NCBI GenBank assembly: GCA_003260075.1
Contig: QLIY01000524.1
Coordinates: 48,751 to 112,750, forward strand
Reading direction: 5' to 3'
DNA: 64,000 bases
Source: Phallusia mammillata
Taxonomy: Eukaryota; Chordata; Ascidiacea; Phlebobranchia; Ascidiidae
The position numbers and the translations under genes are program-made. Positions 25,247 through 35,545 of the stretch are shown one piece after another (the first letter of the stretch is position 1; every line of letters begins with the position of its first letter). The notes below the pieces were generated by a model. That model was given only the letters and a program-made list of their open reading frames with translations. It was not told where the DNA came from and did no database searches.

Positions 25247-26547
25247 CTACTGTTGCAATTTTTCGTGTATAACGATGGCAGTTACACATGGAACAATGAT
25301 GTGCTGTAGTTTGGGCAGGATCATGTTAAAACAGCTAGTGGTTTTGGGGCTTGTGGGCACTGTGGTTGCACTTGATGACGGCTCAGTTGAAGCAGTAGTG
25401 ATTTCAGGGGTTGTGGTCAGTGTTGGTAGAGTTGTTGAACCGATCTGACCCTCGGAGGTAGTGGCCGTTGAAGTTGCAGACGGGCCTCCAGGAGTAGTAG
25501 AAGTCGTTGCTGTGTTACTAGGCAAGGATGTGGTTTTCATTGGCAATGCAGTCGTGGTCGTGGGCCCAGTTGCGTTCTGGCCGACAAGTATAATTGGTGG
25601 CGGTGTTTTTGAAACTGGAAATACAGTGTAGTTTGATCTTTTGATTTCGATTTCATTGATAGTTTCGTTGTTGCAGTTATTCCACCCACAGCATGTATGG
25701 TTGCACGAGCTGCACATAGAGAAAAAAACATTTGCAAAGCCTTGCACATTGTTTAAGCAAACCATTCAAACCACGAACATACGTGATAGTCAAATTGGCG
25801 AAAGGAGTTCTGGAGAGATCGACATTGAATTGTTTGAAGTAGAAATCGTATACGTTTTGGCATGACCCACGGCAAAGTGATTGATTTGTGACACAGGCTG
25901 AAATTGTTCCCTCTGCGTTCGCTGCTTTACCTGTAAAATCAATGTAAAACTTTTACAAACATCTCGCGTGAACCGCACATTGCATGACTTAAATTTTAAT
26001 AAGTGCGCAAAATAAACTTGCACTTATTTAAAATGATATATCTCAAAACATGGGTAGGTATTAGTATTAAAAAATCAATAAAACTAACTTTAAAACCTAA
26101 TTTCTAATGTTCAATTCAAATTCAATTTTAAAAAGCTCACTTCCCAACCCCACCCTTCATTGTAGCTGCTAAACTAATACCCAAGGTCTTCAAAAATTAG
26201 CTCAATGTACGGCTGACATGAAGTAGCAGCTTTACCAATCATAAGAATAATGATCGTAGCCGCAGTTTTTTTACACTTTAGCAACCTCCTGTGAACACGT
26301 ATTCGACATCGTCTATTCAACAAAATGTATTACTGATAGCAAGGAAAGTTGTTGAGACATCAATCCGTACGCAGGGCTCATGTGCCTGACACTGAACAGA
26401 AGATTCATTGCGAATTGGGCCAATTGCGTATCCCTGGGTGCAGTTCACAGTCGGGGGCTTGTTGACAATCATTGCCGTTATTGCGGGCAACAATAGACAG
26501 AGCCACAGAGACACAAATTGTACGTACATTGTAGCAAGGTATTTCAC
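25247..26547 (-). CDS. GPI-anchored, mucin-like-stalk Ly6/uPAR protein, LU gene F
   Basis: Three exons: 26547-26334, 25930-25783 (148 nt, nine more than in the other copies) and 25709-25247 (TAA). The N-terminus is a signal peptide (MKYLATMYVQFVSLWLCLLLPAITA; a shorter start at 26529 is possible). The LU domain shows NCTQGYAIG, CQAHEPCVRID, SACVTNQSLCRGSC and closes SCNHTCCGWNNCN. It is followed, in the same exon, by about 110 residues dominated by Thr, Ser and Pro (repeats of TTT, TATTST, TTTPEITT), a mucin-type O-glycosylation stalk, and a moderately hydrophobic end (IIVPCVTAIVI) before a short tail. Cell-surface anchoring by GPI is the best reading, though the C-terminal signal is weaker than in LU gene E. 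This is the 5'-most gene of the minus-strand array. Confidence 0.86.
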
Positions 26548-26649
26548 TTACAAACCTGTTAACTGAGAAATTTGAAATATATTCAACCAAAGATTTGTTA
26601 ATACGTCTTTTTTGTCTATTCTGATTAGAAAACAAAACTAATACTCGTG

Positions 26650-29373
26650 TTTGTGATCGTGTTTGTGAAGGAACTATTAGCTTTTTCTAGTTTTAATCAC
26701 TTTTATTGCTCTCTATAGACACTGAAGATCCTTTTTAGGGAAATTAATTTGTTCTTTATACCATTATCAACTGATTAACCTGGAGATAAACATTTCCCAA
26801 CTTGTGATATACAAAACTCTTTCATAAATTTTTTTAGCATGTTGCCAACACAAACGCTTTACGCAAATAACTCTTTTCCTAGCTGTAAAACGCGTTCCCA
26901 TATTGCCTTGAGCATAAACCGTAGACAAAGACAGGAAGCTTTAATCGTGCTTTGAAAACGTGAATTGAGTTCGTTTAGATAAAAACAAACTTTAGGATAA
27001 TGAAGAAAAAATCAGCCTTGAATTTTAGAATTGAACTTTTTACTTCGAACCTGGTATTTTTGCCAATTGGGTAAGTAAGTAGCCTATATGGATCAGGTAA
27101 GCCAATAACAACAACTATTGTTAAAATTTTGTTCAGCTTTTGGCTACTATTAAAAACCTTGTAAGGTTATAGGCTATCCCAAGATGGCTTTGGCCAAGGA
27201 AATGGAAAAATCTAAATTTACACTACAGTGTTAAATACTTTTTCCATGTTTTATGTCATAAAAAGTCACATTAATTTAGGTTCTAACCAGTGGTGGGATT
27301 CAGTCGGTTCGCACCAGTTCTATAAAACCGTGTTACGAAATATTATGACATCAGGAAACCGGTTAGCATTACTGGTTACTGTCAATGGACTATTTGTAAC
27401 AGAACCGGCTGGAAAATATGACTTTTGTGATAGAACCGGCTGACAAAAAAATTGAAACACACCACTGGTTCGAACCTATATGACTCTTTCGGTGATTAGG
27501 CAAGTGTGCAGAAACGATATAAAGTAGAAGACAAAGTGTTATTGTAAAGTCTAGCAAAGCTTATTTTTCTGACAAATAGGAAGCGGGAATGTCGATCGTG
27601 CAGTTCATACTCGAAACCCCCTGTCCATGTTTGTTGATGTATGGGCGGGAAAACTGCATCGTGAATGCAGTCATTTATTGTATCCTGCATGAGTGTAGCG
27701 TGATAGTTCGACAACACTTTGTGCAAGCGGACACACTTTTTTGCACTTAGCAATTAAATTACGACTAGATCCCATTTCAACTGTTCAATTTCGACAGAGC
27801 AATATAACATGAAAGAAGCACAAGCGGTTTAGAGATCGTGCAAGCGGACACACTTTATGGCACTTGGTAATTATTTACAGCTATGTCCGTTTTAACTGTA
27901 AAAGTTTCCAATGCGCAATTTCACATGTAACGATGGCCTGATTAGGAATATTGTTTCAAGTCCTTTACGAACCAACTAACACAAATGTTCCTGCGCAGTG
28001 TCACACAAAACATACTATGTTAGGTACAAATTCCAATGGCATATGTAAGGTACTGCTTAGTCGGCTCCCAACCACAAGGCTAGGTGTTGACTGTTGTTGT
28101 TTTTACCCTCTGTCAGTAACACTTCCATTTTACAACTTCAAAAACCTAAAAACCCTTAATTTGTCGATAGCTGGTGTAAATTGAAAACAAAGAAAGTCTT
28201 GAACAAGCGATTCACCACCTGTGTGTAGTAACTGACTTACTTTTCCAATTAATAATATCCACTAGCCCAGTTTAGAATATAAAATTCGCCAAATTTTTGA
28301 CAAGAAAAAACGACAAGAAATGAATAGAAGACACTTTCCCCATTTATTAAAACGAAACTTGGCAGTGAACGAAAACGAAACGAACGAATAAAATTGAAAA
28401 AAAAACTGGCAGCAAAATAAACACAAAATTTGGAAATTGGCTCTGGGCATTTTTTTGTGGGGCAAAAGGGCGTTGCAGCGTTGCAAAATGAAAAACAAAT
28501 GTTCATATCAAACAGAAACTAGTTACACTTGTCAAATTTGTGCTTGAAGGGAAAGTATATACATGTGAAGAGCAAGGAGTTTTAACATGCTAAAGATTAA
28601 GGTGTCTAGAATCGGTTTAAAAGTTTGTAAGTGACAGGCAAAAAATATTTGTTTTTTGAAACTAACTGTTGTAACATGACAAAATTTAAAATCATAGACA
28701 AAGTGTGTGGGGTGTACAGTACTATTTGGGCAGCACAAAATTGGTAAGTAAAAAAAAAGTGGCTATATACAATTTGTACAGGTATGTGTAGCAGCACATG
28801 TAAAACTATCATTTTGGCAGTGCAAGAAAATACAACTACCCCACAAAATACAAAGGCAAAGTTTAAACACAACTATTTACAAAGTATCTACATCTAAGCT
28901 TAAGTGAAAAGATTTTGATAATTTTCCCATTTAAAATACTTCTATAAAAACACTGTTCTCAAATAATGTGTAGCAAACATAACCACTTTTTATTGTTTGT
29001 AATTTAAAGTAACAGTTTGAAGTAATTTGTAAAACACTAATGCAATGCAACACAGCTCCAAAATTTAAAATTCTGACTGTACAAACTCTACATTGTAGGC
29101 AGATTTTAGCAGCTTCTTGCAATAAAAACGAGTTTATGTACAAAAAAGTTTGTATGTACAGAAACATTAAAACATTAGCAAGTTTAAATTCATATCCTTC
29201 CTTACACTCCACTATGGCAACATAATTGCAACAGTATTTAAAGTCAGAGGCATTGAAACAATTTTTTTGTCAAGTTTGCAAAAGAAACATATTTACATAT
29301 CTACAGACAAAGGAATGATTGATAGTATGGCTCTGATTTCAATATAAAACCCCACAAACTCTCATCACAAATT
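26650..29373. other. Spacer between the LU array and UNG
   Basis: Contains a hAT-like MITE at 27288-27467. A minus ORF at 27496-27753 (85 aa) and overlapping ORFs at 28249-28872 show no family resemblance and no supporting splice pattern. The sequence just below 29374 should include the UNG 3' UTR. Confidence 0.5.
27288..27467. mobile_element. hAT-like MITE (family 2)
   Basis: The element starts CAGTGGTGGGATTCAGTC and ends AAACACACCACTG. Flanking 8-mers GTTCTAAC and GTTCGAAC match at 7 of 8 positions. The interior shows repeated AACCGG(T/C) motifs. It belongs to the same family as 14902-15056. Confidence 0.8.
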
Positions 29374-31645
29374 TTATAGTGAGCCCCATTGAATTGGATC
29401 CTTTCCATGCTTTTTAAGATACTCATTTGCTTTTGAAAAGTGTTTGCATCCAAAAAATCCCCGATAGGCTGACAATGGTGATGGATGGACTGCTTTTAAA
29501 ACTAGGTGTGACTTCTGTAAGGCAAGAAGTTATTTAATTAAATCTACAATTCCTCTTAAAAACAACATTTTCTAAGATTTCCATTATACATTTTAAAACT
29601 TAACCAATTTGGTAGATTTTTTGGTGAACAGAAGTAAGTATTATAAATTTTTAATCCACAATGTCCAAGTCAAGCACCACTGCATTTGTCACAGGTAATA
29701 AAGTTTAAATGCAGTCTTGTACATTTACAACATCATACCACTAAATATAGGTTTATATTTGTTTTTGTTAACTTACAGCATTGATTTTAGCTCCCTTTTT
29801 CTGTGCATATGACCCCCAAAGCATAAAAACCAGTCCAGTGCAGTTTTTGTTCAAATAACTAATGACAGCATCTGTAAATTTTTCCCAGCCCTTGTCCTTG
29901 TGTGAGTTTGCATTTGAAGCTTGCACAGTCAGTACAGCATTTAGAAGAAGAACACCTATAATAAATGTATGGACCATGTTTTTCACAGTAAGTAAATGGT
30001 ATACAAAAATGTTAACTATATTTTTTCAATTTTGCCAATAGAAAATTATATACAGGGGTTGATTGTTATGAATCCATAAATGAAGACCTTGGATAAGATT
30101 GTCTTTCATCGTGACCATTATAAAAGAACAAATATGTGTGTGACATAAGAATGAACATAACTCTGAAACATTCAAATGAGAAAGCCACAGCATGACTTTT
30201 CACTGGCACATGAAAAATATTTGGGTCCCACACAACCTTTTACATCCAAATTGTTTGTTTAATACAGGTAAAATGGAGCACATGTGTCAAATTAACTTTT
30301 ATGTACTTTAATAAACTTGAAATTCTCGAATCGCAAAAAAACAATTTCTTGTGAGGAACAGTACATACCTTGTTTTGCCCAAACAGTGAGATTACCGTGT
30401 GGTGGAGTTTGAAAACCATTTATGTCCTTTTCAAGTTCTTTAAAAATGTTTACCAAGCTGGGAGGCGACTGCACGCCATTCTAAAAAATTAGAACCCCAT
30501 GTTAAAAAATACACACAAACCACTAATTTAAAATGTTTGGAAACTTTAAAAATACACTTTTACTAACAGTTTTTTGATACACTACCTCACTACTCAATTA
30601 CACATACAGTAATCCCAGTATATATGTATCTATATTACCTGTACACTAAAGCATAAACCATGTGCCTGTTTTTGCCCATGATAAGGGTCTTGGCCAAGTA
30701 TTACTACTTTAACATCTTGTATGGAGCAGTGTTGTGTCCATGAAAACACATCATTAGGTGGTGGATAAATGGTGCGAGATTTTCTCTCTGTTTCGACAAA
30801 ACTCTGCAACTGTGACACAGAACAACAAATGTATGTATATGCTAACTAGGGCAGACATACAACTGGTCCTACTTTAACATAGTAAGGCTTCACAAATTCA
30901 TTTCCAAGTGCTTGTTTCCAGGATGATCCAATCTGTTGTTTGTATTGTATTGATCTGAATTGAATATTTGATGGAAACAAACAATGGTAACAAACAGGAA
31001 AATAATTTGACTTACGGAGCACAGTTTTCTTTGTTCGGCGATTCAACTTTGGCTTGCTTTGAGCATGGTACCGTGTTTTCAGTCTAATTGAAAAAAGGAA
31101 GACATTTATGGCCAGTGCACATCAAATATATGCAAGTGAATATGTCATAATATTAAAGAATGTTATGTTATGTTTCCAATATGTTAAAACATTCAGCAAT
31201 AGCTGTTTTACCGAACATTTTGCGTAAGTGTTGAGCTGATGCAATAATGTAAATGTCATCATGTCCACCTCGATAAACATTTGCAGAATAATAAGTGAAA
31301 AATATGTTTTTAAAAGCTTGTGTGCTGAAAATCTTTAAAAAGTATAACATTGCGTCAAATTTTTAAAAGTGTATATATTTGTTTAGTTTTCGTCTTTCAA
31401 CATGTCGCATTGTGCACCAGTTTCACACATGTGTTAGTTACACAATAATACCCAATATATGTAATCTGTATCACTTAAATTTACAAATCCTTATTTCTGT
31501 TTGTGACTTACTTTAAGATTTGCGAGCAAGATATGTAATACTTAGGCCGGCAATCCGGCATATTTACCTGATTTGTTGCACTCCGTTTGATTGTTGATGT
31601 AGGTTTAGTTTCGAAAAAGGAAGATATTTTCTTTTGCTTGTTCAT
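29374..31645 (-). CDS. UNG: Uracil-DNA glycosylase, nuclear UNG2-type
   Basis: Complete gene of seven exons: 31645-31568, 31083-31016, 30954-30873, 30809-30639, 30480-30369, 29955-29777 and 29514-29374, giving 276 residues with all phases consistent. It removes uracil from DNA, starting base-excision repair. Visible family hallmarks: the water-activating motif GQDPYHG, a YPPP loop, the uracil-contact region GVLLLN, the [12 protein letters not shown] segment and the leucine-loop motif HPSPLS with the catalytic histidine, followed by [12 protein letters not shown]. The short first exon holds QKKISSFF, a PCNA-binding PIP box in the position it has in nuclear UNG2, so a nuclear, replication-associated form is predicted. 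The second exon is a variable, hydrophilic linker. No mitochondrial leader was identified. It lies in the same orientation as the LU array upstream in coordinates. Confidence 0.97.
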
Positions 31646-32074
31646 TTTTACAAAGTTTTTTCGCCACATTAACGTGCTATATTTTATGTTTTGGTGACCT
31701 GCAGATGGTAAAAGGGAGTAAAACTTTCCAGAATTCTTTTATTCACTAATTCACTTGTTGTTTTGTTGCTCTGGATCTGGCGCGTGTAAAAAAATCCCAT
31801 GAGAATAATGGCAAGCACCGTACATTAAGAAAATGAGATGAATTAAAAACAGTACTAAATTCTATTAAACAAGCATGAACAAGTTTAGTTGAGCTTAAAA
31901 GACAAGCTTCTCTTTTTACAAACTTCTCTTTTTTACTAAATTCAAGGTTTACGGTTATGCTTTTTATAATAGATATTTCAAACCCGATGAGAGAAAGTAT
32001 TGCGTTCGCTCGTTGGCGCGAAACTCGCGTTTTGTTTTCGTGAAGCAAACGGCATTACAGAGCTGCCGCTCTAG

Positions 32075-32185
32075 ATGTTTACAGCTAGATCTAGCAGATA
32101 ATTGGGTTGAGCCTAGATGTAAAATTTGAGATCTAGGTAATTGTTATAAAATCTAGATAGTTTAAATCTAGGTAGTACGTTTGTA
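32075..32185. repeat. Cluster of AGATCTAG/CTAGAT motifs
   Basis: Within about 110 bases, close variants of ATCTAG or CTAGAT occur at least seven times (for example CTAGATCTAG, GATCTAGG, AATCTAGATAG, AATCTAGGTAG) at irregular spacing. It may be a degenerate simple repeat. It lies about 400 bases upstream of the UNG start. Confidence 0.55.
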
Positions 32186-33507
32186 AAGACCATAGGGACT
32201 GTACAAACCCATAAAAGTTCCACCCAGAAATCATAAAAGTCTGAAGTTTTTTCAACATCTATTATAAGGCAATTTATATTATAAACCTTCATATGTGTTA
32301 TTGTTTAGCAAATATATCACAATAAATTTGATTTCTTTATGTTTAGTTATATTTTTGGATGTTTTATTTTTCAATCTAGATGATTCTACATATTTTTTGA
32401 GATCAAACTAAATTGTTTCATTGAAACAAAAGTGAAAGCCCAAAACATAATTCGGCAAATTCTAGTGGTTGATGTCTTAATTGTTTTCACATGTTGTCCG
32501 TTTAAGATGGATTTCTAATGTTTACATTACTTGCCCCAACAAATATTCCAATCAATCCAAGTAAGTTTTGCAGTTGATTTTTGATTATGCTTGTATTAAT
32601 TAAAATAACAGTGTAAGCTCTGTTTTTAGGTGTCTGTTGCTATCTGACAAAGTGGGTGGAGTAGTATAAACCTCTTTTGCAGCACACATTTGGATCTTTA
32701 AATTACACTTTTTTACAATTTTAGTAGGTTTAACACTGTAAATGACAAATAAACTGGAAGTCGTTGGATGTAAAGCAGTCTTGGCTTGCTTTAAATAATC
32801 AAATATATCTGAAGAAGGTACTGGGATGGGTGGTAAGTATTGACAATCATCCATGTGGAAAATTGTTGGTTACCCTGGGATAAGTATTTTCTGTGCTTTT
32901 TACACCTTTATTTTTCAGTGATCATCGTACAAAATTATTGGTAAGTAGATCTTGCTTTGGCATGCGAGACAACTACTTCGGTATTGGGATTCCGTTGGTT
33001 ACAATTGTCGCGTTTAGAGTACTTTCTTATTATTTGTAAATAATAACCTTTTGAACTCTTCGACTGGTACCTAGAAGCTGTCAGTCAGTTTCAAAGCCAA
33101 TTGTTTCTTTATTAAAGCAGAGCACAGGTCCACACCGTACCGTCTCCAAAATATAATGACTTGCGCCACAAAAACAAGTCAAAAAACTGCAAGGAGCAGA
33201 ACAAAACGTGCGCCTCAGGAAAGACACGGGCAGTCACAGGCATGTTGCCATCAGCCACTTGTGCCGTAACCACGCACTACCAAATTGCGTACACACACGA
33301 TGTAAATAGGAACACACACAATGTAAATAAATTTGTGACAACAATAAATGCGAAATCAAGGACAAATCGGACACACATTCAGATCGTAAAGGCCCAAGGA
33401 ATTTTGTGTGTGGATTAAAGCGTTGCTGTCTGCAAAGGTTCCACTTAGAGCTAACTGCAGTAATGAATAGGCCTAGCTGTCCATTTCACCCGATCCGTCT
33501 GGAAGTC

Positions 33508-33604
33508 CCCGATTAAAATCGGCTGTGTTACGCAGAATAATGCGTTTCTTATCGGGCGGGATTAGAATCTTTAGAACCTGTGTTATAACACAGCCCGATT
33601 GCGG
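33508..33604. repeat. Short inverted repeat (hairpin-forming)
   Basis: AATCGGCTGTGTTA near 33518 is mirrored by TAACACAGCCCGATT near 33585 with one extra base, around a loop of about 50 bases. The outer bases (CCGAT... and ...CGATTGCGG) extend the pairing weakly. It could be a small foldback element or a structured RNA. I do not recognise a family. Confidence 0.5.
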
Positions 33605-35059
33605 ACGGTTTTATCGGTAATGGCAGTGGAGCATTAAATTTGTTTTTTATTGGCAAATATTATTTTTGCTGTGATAATAATCGCAGGTAAATTGGGTTTT
33701 ATATCAAAATGGCAGTTAATTGTAAAACAGCAAGACAAAAACAAATGCATTCTAAGCTGTGAAATGAATATGTTAAACACTAAAATGAGCCAAGAATCAA
33801 TATTGAAGTACCTGATTGGCATCAAGGTTCTGGCAATGAAGCAATGCAAAGAGACCTTTCAGTGAGAAGAATTTCCAGTTCTTACCTTTATATGAAGCAA
33901 AGTGAGGACCAGCACACTGTCATATGAGGGACTTGTAGATTGGATTTGAATTGAAATGTTTCACAGTAAGTGGCTACCTTGTTACTGCCTTTCTCAACTC
34001 TTTCTGTGTTTCTGGCTGATGTTATTTTGAATTTTAGCACAGCTAAAACCTCCAATATTGAATATTAACTCTGTTTTATAACACGTAGACTGCTTATTGG
34101 TGACTAAACTCAATCCTCTTTTGTTTAACCAATAATTGTCAAGTCAAATGAGCATACACTTTATTTTTTTATAGCAGTTCACCACCTGGAAAAATGCTTA
34201 AAGCTTGAAAAAATCAACAGGAACATTCCATATCAAAAAAATTGAAGAAAGTCTTTCATTGCGGAAGAATTTTGTCGACAAAAACAGCTCTCTCTTAAAG
34301 TGTCAGCAAAATCATTGATGTATACGACCTGTTACTTGCCTCACAGGAGAAAATTGTATGTCGAGATATGCACCACATACTTTAGTTTTACATGAATCAA
34401 ATCGGAATATGTGTTATTTCTTTTCCACTGTTCTACCTGCCTGCAAGTTTATTTATTAGTTCTTATACCCAAATTAAGAATTTGTATTCAAACATTTGTA
34501 GGCGTTGATATTATTTTACCTCCATGGTGATTATGGTCTCATGTAAATTCTGAGAATGTTTTGCACTCTGATGTAGAATCGGACAGTAAAAGTGATTCAT
34601 CAGACATAAATTGAGAACCTCTAGTTTTGACCAGTAGTCTGCATGATAGCATGTTGTAACAATTGGGTGGTTCAACCTCATTTTTCACATGATATCCGGT
34701 TTAATTTTCTTGATAATTCAGCAAATCATTACATTTTCAGCTGTACAATATTGTTTCACCTTTTTGTTTTATTTTAGTCTGTTTACTTAAAGATCCTTGT
34801 TCAGTATGTACTACGTACTTGTAAATGCAAGTTTTTAACTGACCAATCAACCAATTGCTGTGAATGTAATTATTTATTCTCTTCCCATTTATTTCTGCTT
34901 TCATATAACTATGGGACTCAACTTGAAAATGTTGAAGTGTGGAAATTGGGTTCATAAGGTGCTTTTTCCATCAATAAAGTGTTGTCCTCACTGTGCATTT
35001 GGTGTTTCATCATTTTCATTAGTACAGGCTTTAACGTGTTTGAGACCACTAACGGCTTG

Positions 35060-35545
35060 AGGTATATGGAAACGGTTTTTACACGCCAACTCTAAACAAC
35101 ATTCAGTAAACGCTTGCAAAATATCGTTAAAATCTGATCATAACGTCGAAAATGAGAGGCGTACATCATAAGCGAATACATGGCATAACCGCTTTAAAAA
35201 TGATTTTTGCGCTGTCGAATAATGTAGCCTATAAAAGCTCCAGATGACAAACGGTTTAAGGTAAACACAAACGGTTTTTACAGGTCAACTCTAAAATACA
35301 TCTAGTAAAGCCATACAAAATATCGTTTAAATCTAATCATAACCTCGAAAATGAGAGACGTGCATCATAAGCGAACGCAGGGCATGACCGCTTTAAAAAT
35401 GATTTTTGCGCTGTCGAATTATGTAGCCTATAAAAGCTCCAGATTTTAAACGGTTTAAGATAAACACAAACGGTTTTCACAGGTCAACTCTAAAATACAT
35501 CCAGTAAAGGCATACAAAATATCGTTTAAATCTGATCATAACCAT
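35060..35545. repeat. Tandem repeat, unit about 196-200 bases, about 2.5 copies
   Basis: Landmarks recur in step: AACTCTAAA near 35090, 35287 and 35488; TTTAAAAATGATTTTTGCGC near 35190 and 35390; TATAAAAGCTCCAGAT near 35231 and 35430. The third, partial copy extends into the last exon of membrane gene H and supplies its final 22 codons and stop. Confidence 0.85.

Larger units (their letters stand above)
31660..35059. other. Intergenic region between UNG and membrane gene H
   Basis: The stretch above 31645 should include the UNG promoter. ORFs at 31746-32048 and 32600-32854 (minus) and 33161-33418 (plus) are open but have no recognisable domain; the second begins MDDCQYLPPIPVPSSDIF and could be a small unrecognised exon. 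The region contains a CTAG-rich patch (32080-32180) and a foldback at about 33515-33600. Nothing else is supported. Confidence 0.45.

Noticed and set aside
28931-29212. Possible LU exon (CKEGYE on the minus strand)
   Set aside because: There is no signal peptide, no second cysteine cluster, and no 139-nt partner exon nearby.
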